Source: Sutcliffiella sp. FSL R7-0096 (GTDB lineage: Bacteria > Bacillota > Bacilli > Bacillales > Bacillaceae_I). From it: a stretch of DNA of 64,000 bases. Shown piece after piece: positions 50,810 to 60,719 of this stretch. A program made the translations under genes and the position numbers. Location of the stretch: the NCBI RefSeq assembly GCF_038595065.1, contig NZ_CP152003.1, positions 104,001-168,000 of the forward strand. Direction: 5' to 3'. Below the pieces are notes generated by a model. The model had not been told where the DNA came from, ran no database searches, and worked only from the letters and a program-made list of their open reading frames with translations. Within the stretch, counting starts at the first letter, position 1; the number at the start of each line of letters is the position of its first letter.

Positions 50810-51555
50810 TGATTATCTGTAAAACTCCTCGTGAACTTGACATCATGAGAGAAGCAGGTAGGATTGTGGCCCTTACCCACCAAGAATTAAAAAAACATAT
50901 TGTACCTGGTGTGACTACGAAGCAATTGGATGATATTGCTGAGAAATTCATCCGCAAACATGATGCAATTCCTTCGTTTAAGGGGTATAATGGTTTTCGC
51001 GGAAGCATCTGCGCTTCTGTCAATGAAGAACTTGTTCATGGTATTCCGGGCGATCGAGTATTGAAAGACGGAGATATCATTAGCATAGATATTGGTGCTA
51101 AATATAATGGTTACCACGGAGACTCCGCATGGACGTATGCTGTTGGTAACATATCCGATGAAACAAAGCGATTACTTGAAGTCACGGAACAATCATTGTA
51201 TGAAGGCATCAAGGAAGTAAAACCGGGCGCTCGTCTCTCTGATGTATCCCATGCGATCCAAATGTATGCGGAAGGTCACGATTTTTCAATCGTAAGAGAG
51301 TATGTAGGGCATGGAATTGGTCAAGACTTACATGAAGACCCACAAATTCCTCATTATGGACCTCCTAACAAAGGTCCACGGTTAAAACCTGGTATGGTTC
51401 TTGCAATTGAACCGATGGTCAATGCAGGCACCCGCTACGTAAAAACGCTAGCAGATGACTGGACTGTTGTTACTGTTGACGGTAAAATGTGTGCTCATTT
51501 TGAACATACGGTCGCTATTACAGAAACAGGCTATGAGATCTTAACAAAAGCCTAA
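50809..51555 (+). CDS. map: Methionine aminopeptidase, type I
   Basis: 248 residues of the pita-bread fold. The metal ligands are in HGDSAWTY and [18 protein letters not shown], with the final Glu residues in AIEPM and FEHTVAI. Removes the initiator methionine from nascent proteins after deformylation. Translationally coupled to adk. Confidence 0.97.
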
Positions 51556-51568
51556 GAGGTGATATTGC

Positions 51569-51883
51569 TTGATCGAATCTAATTCGACTCTGCAAGTAGG
51601 CCAAATTGTTTCGATTACTCAAGGCAGAGATGCCGGACAGTATGCCGTAATTATTAAAATTCTTGATGAGCGTTTTGTCGTCCTAGCGGATGGAGACAAG
51701 CGGAAGTTTGACCGCCCAAAGAAAAAGAACATTCATCATCTTGAATTTTTTGATTACGTGTCTCCAGAAGTTCAGAACAGTATGAAGGAAACAGGCCGTG
51801 TGACAAATGGAAAGCTGCGTTTTGCACTGACCAAATTTGTTAATGAGCTTGTTACTGATTTGAAGAAGGGAGAACTTAATTAA
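51569..51883 (+). CDS. KOW-domain RNA-binding protein of the L14e type
   Basis: 104 residues from a TTG start after GAGGTGATATTGC. The N-terminal KOW motif ([18 protein letters not shown], about 11-28) is followed by [12 protein letters not shown], resembling eukaryotic/archaeal L14e/L27e. Bacillus genomes carry this gene between map and infA. Role unproven, probably ribosome-associated. Its stop overlaps infA by one base. Confidence 0.85.
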   Translation: MIESNSTLQVGQIVSITQGRDAGQYAVIIKILDERFVVLADGDKRKFDRPKKKNIHHLEFFDYVSPEVQNSMKETGRVTNGKLRFALTKFVNELVTDLKKGELN

Positions 51884-52101
51884 TGGCGAAAGACGATGTA
51901 ATTGAAGTAGAAGGTACGGTCGTTGAGACTTTACCAAATGCTATGTTTAAAGTAGAATTGGAAAATGGTCATACTGTGTTGGCTCATGTATCTGGGAAAA
52001 TACGTATGCACTTTATCCGAATCCTACCAGGAGATAAAGTAACGGTGGAGCTTTCTCCATACGATTTAACACGCGGTAGAATTACGTATCGTTTTAAATA
52101 A
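51883..52101 (+). CDS. infA: Initiation factor IF-1
   Basis: 72 residues, S1-type OB fold ([19 protein letters not shown]). Binds the 30S A site during initiation. Coupled to the KOW gene by a TAATG overlap. Confidence 0.98.
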   Translation: MAKDDVIEVEGTVVETLPNAMFKVELENGHTVLAHVSGKIRMHFIRILPGDKVTVELSPYDLTRGRITYRFK

Positions 52102-52136
52102 ACCTATTTTAGCACTCCGTACTATCAGGGAGGTAA

Positions 52137-52256
<120 letters not shown>

Positions 52257-52276
52257 CTTGAGGGAGGTGCGCATAT

Positions 52277-52642
52277 ATGGCACGTATTGCTGGTGTTGAT
52301 GTTCCTCGCGACAAGCGCGTTGTAATTTCATTAACATACGTTTTCGGTATCGGTCGTTCCACAGCTGAGAAAGTATTGGCTGAAGCAGGTGTTTCTGAAG
52401 ACACTCGCGTTCGCGACTTAACGGAAGAAGAATTAGGAAAAATTCGTGATGTTGTAGATAAAATTAAAGTTGAGGGTGACCTTCGTCGTGAAGTATCTCT
52501 TAACATTAAACGTCTAATCGAGATCGGTTGCTACCGTGGTCTTCGTCACCGTCGTGGTTTACCGGTTCGTGGTCAAAACACTAAAAACAACGCTCGTACA
52601 CGTAAAGGACCTCGTCGTACTGTAGCGAACAAAAAGAAATAA
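52277..52642 (+). CDS. rpsM: Ribosomal protein S13
   Basis: 121 residues starting [18 protein letters not shown]; basic C-terminal tail touches P-site tRNA. GAGGGAGGTG upstream. Confidence 0.98.
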   Translation: MARIAGVDVPRDKRVVISLTYVFGIGRSTAEKVLAEAGVSEDTRVRDLTEEELGKIRDVVDKIKVEGDLRREVSLNIKRLIEIGCYRGLRHRRGLPVRGQNTKNNARTRKGPRRTVANKKK

Positions 52643-52656
52643 TTTTAAGTAAGTAA

Positions 52657-53061
<405 letters not shown>

Positions 53062-53231
53062 TTTGTCTGTATAGATTTTGTATACATGTCAATAATGGCT
53101 GATGATACAGTTTAAATATACAGAGATAATTAAATGTTGTTGTTGTGCACAATCGGGACATACCTATGGGGAATTTCGGTTAGACATCTTATGTCTTTCC
53201 GGGGTTTCGACGTTTTGAAGGAGGGTTATGA
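53062..53231 (+). promoter_or_regulatory. rpsK-rpoA gap, possible internal promoter/leader
   Basis: 170 nt without a gene, unusually long inside this tight operon. Small stem AGACAT / ATGTCT at about 53183-53197. I see no clear promoter. Confidence 0.4.
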
Positions 53232-54176
53232 ATGTTAGAAATCGAAAAACCAAAAATCGAAACGGTTGAAATCAGCGATGACGCCAACTATGGTAAATTC
53301 GTCGTCGAGCCACTTGAGCGTGGATATGGAACAACTTTGGGTAACTCCTTACGTCGTATTCTTTTATCCTCACTTCCTGGTGCCGCTGTAACATCTATCC
53401 AAATAGATGGTGTACTGCATGAGTTCTCAACAATTGAAGGCGTCGTTGAAGATGTTACAACAGTTATTTTGAACGTTAAGAAGCTAGCATTAAAAATCTA
53501 TTCTGATGATGAGAAGACGTTAGAGATTGATGTGCAAGGCGAAGGAGCTGTAACAGCTGCTGACATTACCCATGACAGCGATGTTGAGATCCTAAACCCT
53601 GACCTTCATATCGCTACGTTAGCGAAGGACGCTCACCTGCGTATTCGTTTCACTGCTAAGCGCGGTCGCGGATATGTACCAGCGGACGGAAACAAACGTG
53701 AAGATCAGCCAATCGGTGTCATTCCAATTGACTCCATCTTTACTCCAGTTTCCCGCGTTTCTTATTATGTTGAAAATACTCGTGTAGGCCAAGTATCTAA
53801 CTACGACAAGCTTACACTCGATGTATGGACAGATGGTAGTAACGGTCCACAAGAAGCGGTTGCACTTGGGGCAAAGATTTTAACTGAGCACTTAAATATT
53901 TTTGTAGGCTTGACAGATGAAGCGCAAAACGCGGAAATCATGGTAGAAAAAGAAGAAGATCAGAAAGAGAAAGTTCTAGAGATGACTATCGAAGAACTAG
54001 ACCTATCCGTTCGTTCTTATAACTGCCTAAAGCGTGCTGGCATCAACACTGTTCAGGAACTTGCAAATAAAACAGAAGAAGATATGATGAAAGTTCGCAA
54101 CTTAGGCCGTAAATCTTTAGAAGAAGTCAAGCACAAATTAGAAGAGCTTGGTCTTGGCCTGCGTAAAGATGACTAG
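53232..54176 (+). CDS. rpoA: RpoA, RNA polymerase alpha subunit
   Basis: 314 residues. The N-terminal assembly domain includes the dimer segment [20 protein letters not shown] (about 30-49). An acidic linker (EKEEDQKEK) follows, then the C-terminal domain with the helix-hairpin-helix [17 protein letters not shown], which reads UP elements. Completes the core polymerase encoded with rpoB and rpoC. Confidence 0.98.
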   Translation: MLEIEKPKIETVEISDDANYGKFVVEPLERGYGTTLGNSLRRILLSSLPGAAVTSIQIDGVLHEFSTIEGVVEDVTTVILNVKKLALKIYSDDEKTLEIDVQGEGAVTAADITHDSDVEILNPDLHIATLAKDAHLRIRFTAKRGRGYVPADGNKREDQPIGVIPIDSIFTPVSRVSYYVENTRVGQVSNYDKLTLDVWTDGSNGPQEAVALGAKILTEHLNIFVGLTDEAQNAEIMVEKEEDQKEKVLEMTIEELDLSVRSYNCLKRAGINTVQELANKTEEDMMKVRNLGRKSLEEVKHKLEELGLGLRKDD

Positions 54177-54250
54177 TTTACACTCGTAAAACTAGGCATC
54201 TTTATGTGTTTGAACGTTCATGACTTTCTACAGAAGGAGGGAACATCAAC

Positions 54251-54613
54251 ATGGGATACAGAAAATTAGGTCGTACTAGCGCACAGCGTAAAGCAATGTT
54301 ACGTGACTTGACTACTGATTTGATCATCAGCGAGCGCATTGAAACTACTGAAGCACGTGCGAAAGAATTACGTTCTTTAGTAGAGAAAATGATCACTCTT
54401 GGTAAGCGTGGTGACTTACACGCTCGTCGTCAAGCAGCTTCTTACGTTCGTCACGAAGTTGCAAACGAAGAAACTGGTCAAGATGCAGTTCAAAAGTTAT
54501 TTGCTGATATCGCTCCACGTTACGAAGAGCGTCAAGGCGGATACACTCGTATCATGAAAGTCGGACCTCGTCGTGGAGACGGAGCTCCAATGGTAATCAT
54601 TGAACTTGTATAA
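54251..54613 (+). CDS. rplQ: Ribosomal protein L17
   Basis: 120 residues starting [18 protein letters not shown]; last gene of the alpha operon, followed by a terminator. Confidence 0.98.
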   Translation: MGYRKLGRTSAQRKAMLRDLTTDLIISERIETTEARAKELRSLVEKMITLGKRGDLHARRQAASYVRHEVANEETGQDAVQKLFADIAPRYEERQGGYTRIMKVGPRRGDGAPMVIIELV

Positions 54614-54679
54614 TATATATTAGATGATAGTGGTTGGAAGAGGAGGCAACGAGTCTTTTAACTTACTATAGTCAGTCAT

Positions 54680-54727
54680 AAATAAGGGCGGACAGTTGTA
54701 ATGACTGATCTATGCCCTTTATTTTTT
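54680..54727 (+). terminator. Terminator of the S10-spc-alpha supercluster
   Basis: Stem AAATAAGGGC / GCCCTTTATTT with a 24-nt internal part (which holds a smaller CAGT/ACTG pairing) and a T7 tract. Confidence 0.88.
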
Positions 54728-54756
54728 TGCCTTGATTTTGAGCGAATCGTATACGC

Positions 54757-54885
54757 CCTGTTGCTTTGCGTTCCAGGTGTTCGCTTTCCGCGGGACGATG
54801 CTTGAGCCTCCTCACAACGCTTCAGGGGTCTCAACCAACCGTTCCCTCCCGCAGGAGTCTCACACCTTGCACTCCAAGCAACAGG
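54757..54885. repeat. Family-A intergenic element, inverted copy (A4)
   Basis: Reads as family A on the minus strand: outer arms CCTGTTGC / GCAACAGG, inner arms AGGTGT (54775-54780) / ACACCT (54862-54867), core with GAGTCTCA, GGGGTCTCAA and GAGCCTCCTC. It is the only reversed copy among seven and sits 70 bp from a family-B copy. Confidence 0.92.
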
Positions 54886-54956
54886 AGGTTACTGACCAAG
54901 CTAAACCTTTAAGTAGAAGTGAGATTCTAAAAACCTTTATTCAATGAGATTTATAT

Positions 54957-55085
54957 CTAGTGATTGGAGCACTGGGCGAAGACTCCTTCGGGAGGAAGCG
55001 GTTAGGGGAGACCCCGCAGGCAAAGCCGAGGAGGCTCCCCAAGCGCCCCTAGGAAAGCGAAGACCAGTGCGGAAATCACTAGCGG
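54957..55085. repeat. Family-B intergenic element, full copy (B3)
   Basis: Outer arms AGTGATT (54959-54965) / AATCACT (55074-55080), inner arms GCACTGG (54969-54975) / CCAGTGC (55064-55070), core GAAGACTCC, GGAGACCCCGCAGGC, GAGGAGGCTCC, CCCCTAGGAAAGCGAAG. An ORF can be drawn through it into ecfA1, but that is an artefact. Confidence 0.93.
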
Positions 55086-55095
55086 TGTATAGTAG

Positions 55096-55123
55096 AGCCA
55101 TTTTATGTTTAAATGGCTATAAT
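55096..55123 (+). promoter_or_regulatory. Possible ecf operon -10 with adjoining inverted repeat
   Basis: AGCCATTT (55096-55103) and AAATGGCT (55111-55118) form a perfect 8-bp dyad that abuts TATAAT (55118-55123). No good -35. The dyad could be an operator or a hairpin; undecided. Confidence 0.4.
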
Positions 55124-55165
55124 AGAGAGAGTCAGTTAAGCGGAGTAGAGAGGAGTTGTGTTTTC

Positions 55166-55999
55166 GTGGCCATCTTAGAAGTGAAGGATTTATCCTTCAG
55201 CTACGCAAATCAAGAGGAAGATACGTTAAAGAATATCAACCTTGAAGTGAATCAAGGTGAGTGGACTGCGATTGTCGGCCATAACGGCTCCGGTAAGTCC
55301 ACATTGGCCCGAATCCTGAACGGCCTGCAGCTTCCATCAGATGGAACTGTAATGGTTCAAGGAGTAAAATTAACAGAAGAGACCATCTGGGATATCAGAA
55401 GACAGGTCGGCATGGTCTTTCAAAACCCGGATAATCAATTTGTGGGATCGACGGTAGAGGATGATGTTGCGTTTGGTTTAGAAAATATTGGCGTCCCCCG
55501 CGAAGAAATGCTAACGCGTGTGGCAGAGGGGATCGAAAAAGTTGGGATGGAATCTTTTTTAACCCAAGAGCCACATCAGCTCTCCGGTGGCCAAAAGCAG
55601 CGAGTAGCCATTGCAGGCTTGATTGCGCTTCGTCCATCTATCATTATTCTGGATGAAGCAACGAGTATGTTGGATCCGATCGGTCGTAAAGAAGTGATAA
55701 ATACAATAGAAGAGTTAAGACAGGAAGTCGGTGTAACGGTCATTTCCATTACACATGACTTAGAGGAAGCAGCAAGAGCAGACCGCATCATTGTGATGAA
55801 TGGTGGAGAAGTATTTGGGGAGGGCACCCCGGACGAAATTTTTCGTATGGGAGAAAAGCTTGTGGAGATAGGGCTAGATCTGCCTTTTCCTATCATTTTG
55901 GCAAATAGACTCAAAGAATTGGGTGTTAGGTTCGAAACAGATCCGACGAACAGGGAAAGGCTGATGGATGAGCTATGCAAATTACAATCAAAGACTTAG
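55166..55999 (+). CDS. ecfA1: EcfA1, ECF transporter ATPase
   Basis: 277 residues from a GTG at 55166 (AGAGGAG about 11 nt upstream). Walker A GHNGSGKST, Q-loop VFQNPDNQFVG, signature LSGGQKQR, Walker B IIILDEATSMLDP. Pairs with EcfA2 as the asymmetric motor that powers uptake of vitamins and metals by interchangeable S components, none of which is in the window. A longer open frame starting at 54944 runs through repeat B3 and is rejected. Overlaps ecfA2 by 25 nt. Confidence 0.95.
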   Translation: MAILEVKDLSFSYANQEEDTLKNINLEVNQGEWTAIVGHNGSGKSTLARILNGLQLPSDGTVMVQGVKLTEETIWDIRRQVGMVFQNPDNQFVGSTVEDDVAFGLENIGVPREEMLTRVAEGIEKVGMESFLTQEPHQLSGGQKQRVAIAGLIALRPSIIILDEATSMLDPIGRKEVINTIEELRQEVGVTVISITHDLEEAARADRIIVMNGGEVFGEGTPDEIFRMGEKLVEIGLDLPFPIILANRLKELGVRFETDPTNRERLMDELCKLQSKT

Positions 56000-56841
56000 A
56001 ACACCGCTATCAGGTGAATACCCCGTTTGAACGGGTCGCCCTTTTCGATGTCAACATGATGATACCAGAGAATTCCTATACCGCGATTATTGGACATACG
56101 GGGTCCGGAAAGTCGACTTTATTGCAGCACCTAAATGGGCTGCTCCGACCTACCAAAGGAAGCATCCAAGTGGGGGATATCACCCTGCAGGCTAACAAGA
56201 AGGAAAAGAACATTAAGTCTATCCGTAAAAAGGTAGGAATCGTTTTTCAGTTTCCAGAACATCAGCTATTTGATGAGACGGTGGAAAAGGATGTATGCTT
56301 CGGTCCTATTAATTTTGGTGTACCCGAAGACGAAGCGAAAAGTCGTGCAAGAGAGGCATTAAAGTTGGTCGGTTTACCTGATAAATACTTAGAATCATCT
56401 CCGTTTGACTTAAGTGGGGGGCAGATGCGACGGGTTGCCATAGCAGGGGTGCTTGCCATGCAGCCGGAGGTCTTAGTACTGGATGAACCGACAGCTGGCC
56501 TGGACCCTCGTGGCCGTAAAGAAATCATGGATCTATTTTACAAGCTTCACAAGGAGCAGAGTCTCACAACAATTCTTGTCACGCACAGCATGGAGGATGC
56601 AGCAAGATATGCAGATACCATCATGGTGATGAACAAGGGGACGGTTGGATTGAAAGGTACACCAAGGGAGATATTTGGACAAGCTGGGGAGCTTCAAAAG
56701 CTTGGACTTGATGTTCCCGAGACGGTGCTTTTCATGAAAGAGCTTGGAGTCCGTTTGGACGAGGAGTTCGGTGAAGTTTGTCTGACTGTTGAAGAAGTGG
56801 CACAGGCGATAGCGTCCCGTATTGGGGGGGCTGGCTCATGA
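55975..56841 (+). CDS. ecfA2: EcfA2, ECF transporter ATPase
   Basis: 288 residues. Walker A GHTGSGKST, Q-loop VFQFPEHQLFDETV, signature LSGGQMRR, Walker B VLVLDEPTAGLDP. The C-terminal extension is longer than in EcfA1, as in this family. Overlaps ecfA1 by 25 nt and ecfT by 4 nt, so the three subunits are co-translated. Confidence 0.96.
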   Translation: MQITIKDLEHRYQVNTPFERVALFDVNMMIPENSYTAIIGHTGSGKSTLLQHLNGLLRPTKGSIQVGDITLQANKKEKNIKSIRKKVGIVFQFPEHQLFDETVEKDVCFGPINFGVPEDEAKSRAREALKLVGLPDKYLESSPFDLSGGQMRRVAIAGVLAMQPEVLVLDEPTAGLDPRGRKEIMDLFYKLHKEQSLTTILVTHSMEDAARYADTIMVMNKGTVGLKGTPREIFGQAGELQKLGLDVPETVLFMKELGVRLDEEFGEVCLTVEEVAQAIASRIGGAGS

Positions 56842-57635
56842 TGAACAACTTGATTATCGGGCGGTACGTTCCGGGCACGTCCCTGATACACCGAATGGAT
56901 CCAAGGGCCAAGCTATTGCTTGTTTTCATTTTTGTTATGGTCGTGTTCTTGGCAAACAATATCTGGGGGTATGCGATGCTCGGGGCCTTTACACTGGCTG
57001 TCGTCCTGCTCACAAAGATTCCGGTCCCCTTTATATTGAAGGGCTTGAAGCCGATCATCTGGATTATCTTGTTTACCATGCTGTTTCATGTGTTTTTGAC
57101 AAAACAAGGGACACTTCTTTTTGAAGTCGGGTTTATTCAAGTATATGAAGAGGGCGTCATACAAGCAATCTTTATTTCCTTGCGGTTTTTATTTTTAATT
57201 ACTATAACCACTATCTTAACGCTTACGACGACACCAATCGAGGTCACGGATGGGATGGAGACCTTGTTCGGGCCGTTCAAAAAGGTGGGGGTCCCTGTGC
57301 ATGAGCTGGCTCTTATGATGTCTATTTCCCTACGATTTATCCCGACTTTGATGCAAGAGACCGATAAAATCATGAAGGCGCAGAGTGCAAGGGGTGCAGA
57401 CTTTACTGTAGGGCCTCTGAAGGAGCGTGTGAAGGCGTTGGTGCCTTTGCTTGTCCCTTTGTTTATCAGTGCATTCAAACGCGCGGAAGAGCTCGCTACG
57501 GCGATGGAGGCACGCGGCTATAAGGGCGGCGAGGGAAGGACGAAATTCCGCCTGCTGGAGTGGCAGACGAAGGATACCATGCTGATGGTGGTCCTTGCTG
57601 TCCTTACGTTTATCTTGGTTCTTATTCGAACATAA
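56838..57635 (+). CDS. ecfT: EcfT, ECF transporter transmembrane component
   Basis: 265 residues with several hydrophobic segments in the first ~130 residues and one near the C-terminus. The cytoplasmic coupling-helix region holds the paired Ala-Arg-Gly motifs (QSARGADF and MEARGYKGG) that dock into the two ATPases. Starts with ATGATG overlapping the ecfA2 stop. Confidence 0.95.
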   Translation: MMNNLIIGRYVPGTSLIHRMDPRAKLLLVFIFVMVVFLANNIWGYAMLGAFTLAVVLLTKIPVPFILKGLKPIIWIILFTMLFHVFLTKQGTLLFEVGFIQVYEEGVIQAIFISLRFLFLITITTILTLTTTPIEVTDGMETLFGPFKKVGVPVHELALMMSISLRFIPTLMQETDKIMKAQSARGADFTVGPLKERVKALVPLLVPLFISAFKRAEELATAMEARGYKGGEGRTKFRLLEWQTKDTMLMVVLAVLTFILVLIRT

Positions 57636-57649
57636 TGGAGTTAGATGTG

Positions 57650-58396
57650 ATGAATAGATTAAAATGTACCCTTTCCTATGATGGGGCACAGTTTGAAGGC
57701 TATCAGATACAAAAGGAAAAGCGCACCGTCCAACTCGAGGTGCAGAGGGCGCTGTCACGCATCCATAAGGGAGCGGAGATGAAGGTTTCCGCTTCTGGAC
57801 GGACTGACGCAGGAGTGCATGCGGTCGGTCAGGTACTGCACTTTGACTCTCCATTGACTATTCCTGAGGAGGCTTGGCAAAAGGCGATGAATGCCCATTT
57901 GCCCAAGGATATTTGGGTGAAGAGGGTGGAGTCTGTGTCAGGGGGCTTCCATGCGCGTTTTGATGTGGTAAAAAAGGAATACAGGTACAAGGTGAGCCTT
58001 GCGAAGGACTTTGATGTATTTAATCGTAATCAGGTGTTTCACTATCCTTTTACATTGAATGTAGAAGCCATCAGGGAGGCGTGTGGGCATTTCCTTGGCG
58101 AGTACGACTTTACAAGCTTCTGTTCCGCTAAGACGGAGGTAGAGGACAAGGTGAGGACCATTTACTCGTTGGAAGCTGTTGTGATTGGCGAGGAGCTGGA
58201 GTTTCGCATTGTCGGCAATGGCTTTTTATATAATATGGTCCGTATCATCGTGGGGACCTTATTGGAGATTGGACAAGGTAAAAAATTACCAGAGGATATT
58301 TTTTCGATCCTGGAAGCGAGAGATAGGGGAGCAGCCGGAAAAACGGCACCAGCTCACGGTTTATACCTTTGGAACGTGGTTTATGATGACAACTAA
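57650..58396 (+). CDS. truA: TruA, tRNA pseudouridine synthase (38-40)
   Basis: 248 residues. The catalytic aspartate is in SGRTDAGVHA (about 53-62), and the C-terminal GNGFLYNMVRII is typical. Isomerises uridines 38-40 of the anticodon arm. The start could be the GTG at 57647 or the ATG at 57650; I use the ATG (MNRLKCTLSYDG). The open frame upstream overlaps ecfT and is not used. Confidence 0.95.
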   Translation: MNRLKCTLSYDGAQFEGYQIQKEKRTVQLEVQRALSRIHKGAEMKVSASGRTDAGVHAVGQVLHFDSPLTIPEEAWQKAMNAHLPKDIWVKRVESVSGGFHARFDVVKKEYRYKVSLAKDFDVFNRNQVFHYPFTLNVEAIREACGHFLGEYDFTSFCSAKTEVEDKVRTIYSLEAVVIGEELEFRIVGNGFLYNMVRIIVGTLLEIGQGKKLPEDIFSILEARDRGAAGKTAPAHGLYLWNVVYDDN

Positions 58397-58414
58397 TCCT
58401 GGTGTAACATTTTC

Positions 58415-58443
58415 TTGACAATCTGGCAAAAAAGATATAAGAT
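58415..58443 (+). promoter_or_regulatory. rplM-rpsI promoter, SigA type
   Basis: TTGACA (58415-58420), 17-bp spacer, TAAGAT (58438-58443), immediately before the L13 leader. Confidence 0.7.
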
Positions 58444-58545
58444 ATCACATGGTATGTATTTTAACCCCACGATCAAGCCCCGGAAGAGTTTCATCGTGTT
58501 GAATAAAATATATGAAGAAATGAAAAATAAAAGGTTTATTTTTTT
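58444..58545 (+). ncRNA. L13 leader RNA
   Basis: The 5' UTR of rplM contains stem CACGAT / ATCGTG (about 58470-58498) enclosing CAAGCCCCGGAAGAG, the arrangement I recall for the Firmicute L13 leader. Presumably bound by L13 for autoregulation. Confidence 0.7.
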
Positions 58546-58560
58546 TAGGAGGGAAATTTA

Positions 58561-58998
58561 ATGCGTACAACGTTTATGGCGAAAGCTAGCGAAGTAAATC
58601 GTAAATGGTACGTGGTTGACGCTGAAGGTCAAACTTTAGGTCGTCTTGCAAGTGAAGTTGCATCCATTTTACGTGGTAAACATAAACCAACTTTTACTCC
58701 AAACGTAGACACTGGAGATCATGTCATCATCATCAATGCAGAAAAAATCCACTTAACTGGTAACAAGTTGAACGGTAAGATCTACTACCGTCACACAATG
58801 CACCCAGGTGGACTAAAACAAAGAACGGCTTTGGAAATGCGTACTAACTATCCTACAAAGATGTTAGAACTAGCAATCAAAGGCATGCTTCCAAAAGGAA
58901 GTCTTGGACGTCAGCAAGCTAAAAAATTGAATGTGTATGCTGGAAGCGAGCATCCACACCAAGCACAACAACCTGAAGTTTACGAACTTCGCGGTTAA
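58561..58998 (+). CDS. rplM: Ribosomal protein L13
   Basis: 145 residues; early 50S assembly protein. [23 protein letters not shown] is typical. AGGAGGG ribosome-binding site 5 nt before the ATG. Confidence 0.98.
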   Translation: MRTTFMAKASEVNRKWYVVDAEGQTLGRLASEVASILRGKHKPTFTPNVDTGDHVIIINAEKIHLTGNKLNGKIYYRHTMHPGGLKQRTALEMRTNYPTKMLELAIKGMLPKGSLGRQQAKKLNVYAGSEHPHQAQQPEVYELRG

Positions 58999-59018
58999 TT
59001 AATAAGGAGGGTATAACT

Positions 59019-59411
59019 TTGGCACAAGTACAATACTACGGCACAGGTCGTCGTAAAAGCTCCGTTGCACGTGTACGTCTAGTTCCTGGTAACGGACAAA
59101 TCGTGATCAACGATCGTGATATCGAAAACTACATCCCATTCGAAGCTCTACGTAACGTTGTAAAACAACCATTGGCAGTTACTGAAACAGAAGGTAACTA
59201 CGATGTATTGGTAAACGTTGACGGTGGAGGATACACTGGTCAAGCTGGTGCGATCCGTCACGGAATCGCTCGTGCATTATTACAAGCTGATCCTGAGTTC
59301 CGTGCTTCTTTAAAACGTGCAGGTCTTCTGACTCGTGACGCGCGTATGAAAGAGCGTAAAAAATACGGACTTAAGGGCGCTCGTCGTGCACCTCAGTTCT
59401 CAAAACGTTAA
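59019..59411 (+). CDS. rpsI: Ribosomal protein S9
   Basis: 130 residues from a TTG start after AAGGAGGGTATAACT. The C-terminal RRAPQFSKR reaches P-site tRNA and is intact. The integrated element begins somewhere near or just after this 3' end; the last bases may be contributed by the element's attachment core. Confidence 0.96.
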   Translation: MAQVQYYGTGRRKSSVARVRLVPGNGQIVINDRDIENYIPFEALRNVVKQPLAVTETEGNYDVLVNVDGGGYTGQAGAIRHGIARALLQADPEFRASLKRAGLLTRDARMKERKKYGLKGARRAPQFSKR

Positions 59412-59500
59412 TAGATCAACACTTAAAGCCCTTCAAGCAGTTATGTTTGAAGGGCTTTTTTATGTGGAAAATTTAGTTTTGACCAAATTTTGACCTATTT
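59380..59500. mobile_element. Probable left attachment region of the integrated element
   Basis: The integrase gene ends 89 bp from the rpsI stop and points toward it, the standard arrangement for a tyrosine-recombinase element inserted at a gene's 3' end. The core sequence cannot be fixed because the other junction lies beyond the window. Confidence 0.55.
59425..59463 (+). terminator. rpsI terminator, possibly bidirectional
   Basis: Stem AAAGCCCTTCAA / TTTGAAGGGCTTT with T6 on the plus strand and an A run on the other side, between the convergent rpsI and integrase genes. Confidence 0.9.
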
Positions 59501-60639
59501 TATTCTAATTGCATGTAATTCAGGAAGTTTTCAGCAGTCTTCTTAGACATTGTTTTTGTAACGTGAGTATATATGTTCATGGTTGTTTGTATATCTTTAT
59601 GACCTAATCTAACTTGTACTTCTTTTATACTTGCACCTGCTTCAAAAAGCATAGATGCGTGGGTATGGCGTAATCCATGTATAGTAATTCTGTGAAGGTC
59701 ATATACAGTCATAAAACTGTTTAAAAGCTCATTTGGATACGCAAGTCTAATTGGGCGCATATCGGCTCTTAGGAGGACGTTGGGGGGCTTGCTGACAATC
59801 CCATCTGCCAAAAGTGCTTCTTTCTGCTTTGTTCTCCAATTAAAAAGATGTTTGGTGGTTTGACTATCGATGTCTATCTTTCTATTGGAAGCATATTTTT
59901 TTGCAGTTTGAATAATTTCCTTTCCTTTTTCAAAAAACATGGTCTTATTTATATTAATTGTTTGTTCATTTAAATCGATATCATCCCAAGTCAAGGCTAT
60001 TAGTTCACCTTTTCTCATACCAGTGTAAATAAGTAAATAGTACATGATGAAGTTTTGTTTTGACATATGCTTTTTTGCAAGTGTCAGAAAGTCTCTTATT
60101 TCATTTTTTGTCCAATAATTTCTTTCTTCTGTTTTTGCTAAAAAAGATTCTTCCTTTCTAGGAATTGTTACATATTCCATTGGATTTTTTAAAATGTAAT
60201 CCATTTTGATTGCATATTTAAAAACAAGACTAGCTTGTATTTTTATATCATTTACAGAGTCAATTTCGTTGGATAAGTCATTAATCATTCTCTGACAATA
60301 CCCTTTAGAAATATCCTTGATTTTTAACTTTCCAAACCTAGGTAAAATGTGCTTTTTAAACTTGGATTGCTTGGAGTAAATAGTACTTGGCTTAATTGTC
60401 CGAGTATGAATGTCCCACCATTCTTTAAATACATCTTCATATGTTAATGATTGTTTTACATGAAGACCAGATTCTATTTCTTGCCTCAGATTAAGGTAGG
60501 CAGCTTGAGCTTCCTTTTTAGTTTTAAAACCCCTTCGAGTAGTCATGATCTTTTTACCAGTACCAGGATCTATACCTACAATCAATTTAAACATCCACTT
60601 TTCGCCTTGCTTTGTCTTATATTTTTGATAAGAGGCCAA
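59500..60639 (-). CDS. int: Tyrosine recombinase/integrase
   Basis: 380 residues from a TTG at 60639, 5 nt after AAAGGGAGTG (the open frame continues to 60678 without support). The N-terminal AP2-like arm-binding domain (about 7-55) is followed by a SAM-like core-binding domain (about 65-165) and the catalytic domain. Catalytic residues in this numbering: Arg209 (GMRKGEL), His321 and Arg324 (HGLRHTH), His347 (RLGHKD) and Tyr357 (MNIYTHVT). Complete set, so likely active. Reads toward rpsI. Confidence 0.96.
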   Translation of the reverse strand: MASYQKYKTKQGEKWMFKLIVGIDPGTGKKIMTTRRGFKTKKEAQAAYLNLRQEIESGLHVKQSLTYEDVFKEWWDIHTRTIKPSTIYSKQSKFKKHILPRFGKLKIKDISKGYCQRMINDLSNEIDSVNDIKIQASLVFKYAIKMDYILKNPMEYVTIPRKEESFLAKTEERNYWTKNEIRDFLTLAKKHMSKQNFIMYYLLIYTGMRKGELIALTWDDIDLNEQTININKTMFFEKGKEIIQTAKKYASNRKIDIDSQTTKHLFNWRTKQKEALLADGIVSKPPNVLLRADMRPIRLAYPNELLNSFMTVYDLHRITIHGLRHTHASMLFEAGASIKEVQVRLGHKDIQTTMNIYTHVTKTMSKKTAENFLNYMQLE

Positions 60640-60719
60640 ATAATCACTCCCTTTTATTTCTTTCTGCAATAAGTTCAATAAGAAGAATTAGCTTTTATAA
60701 ACAGCTTTTTAAATTCATA

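Noticed and set aside
54944-55165. N-terminal extension of EcfA1
   Set aside because: The extra 74 codons translate repeat B3 and have no ribosome-binding site; GTG 55166 fits the family.
58416-58427. Relation between the rplM promoter (GACAATCTGGC) and the 52-bp array
   Set aside because: The shared 11 bases include a -35 hexamer and no dyad partner is present; treated as chance.
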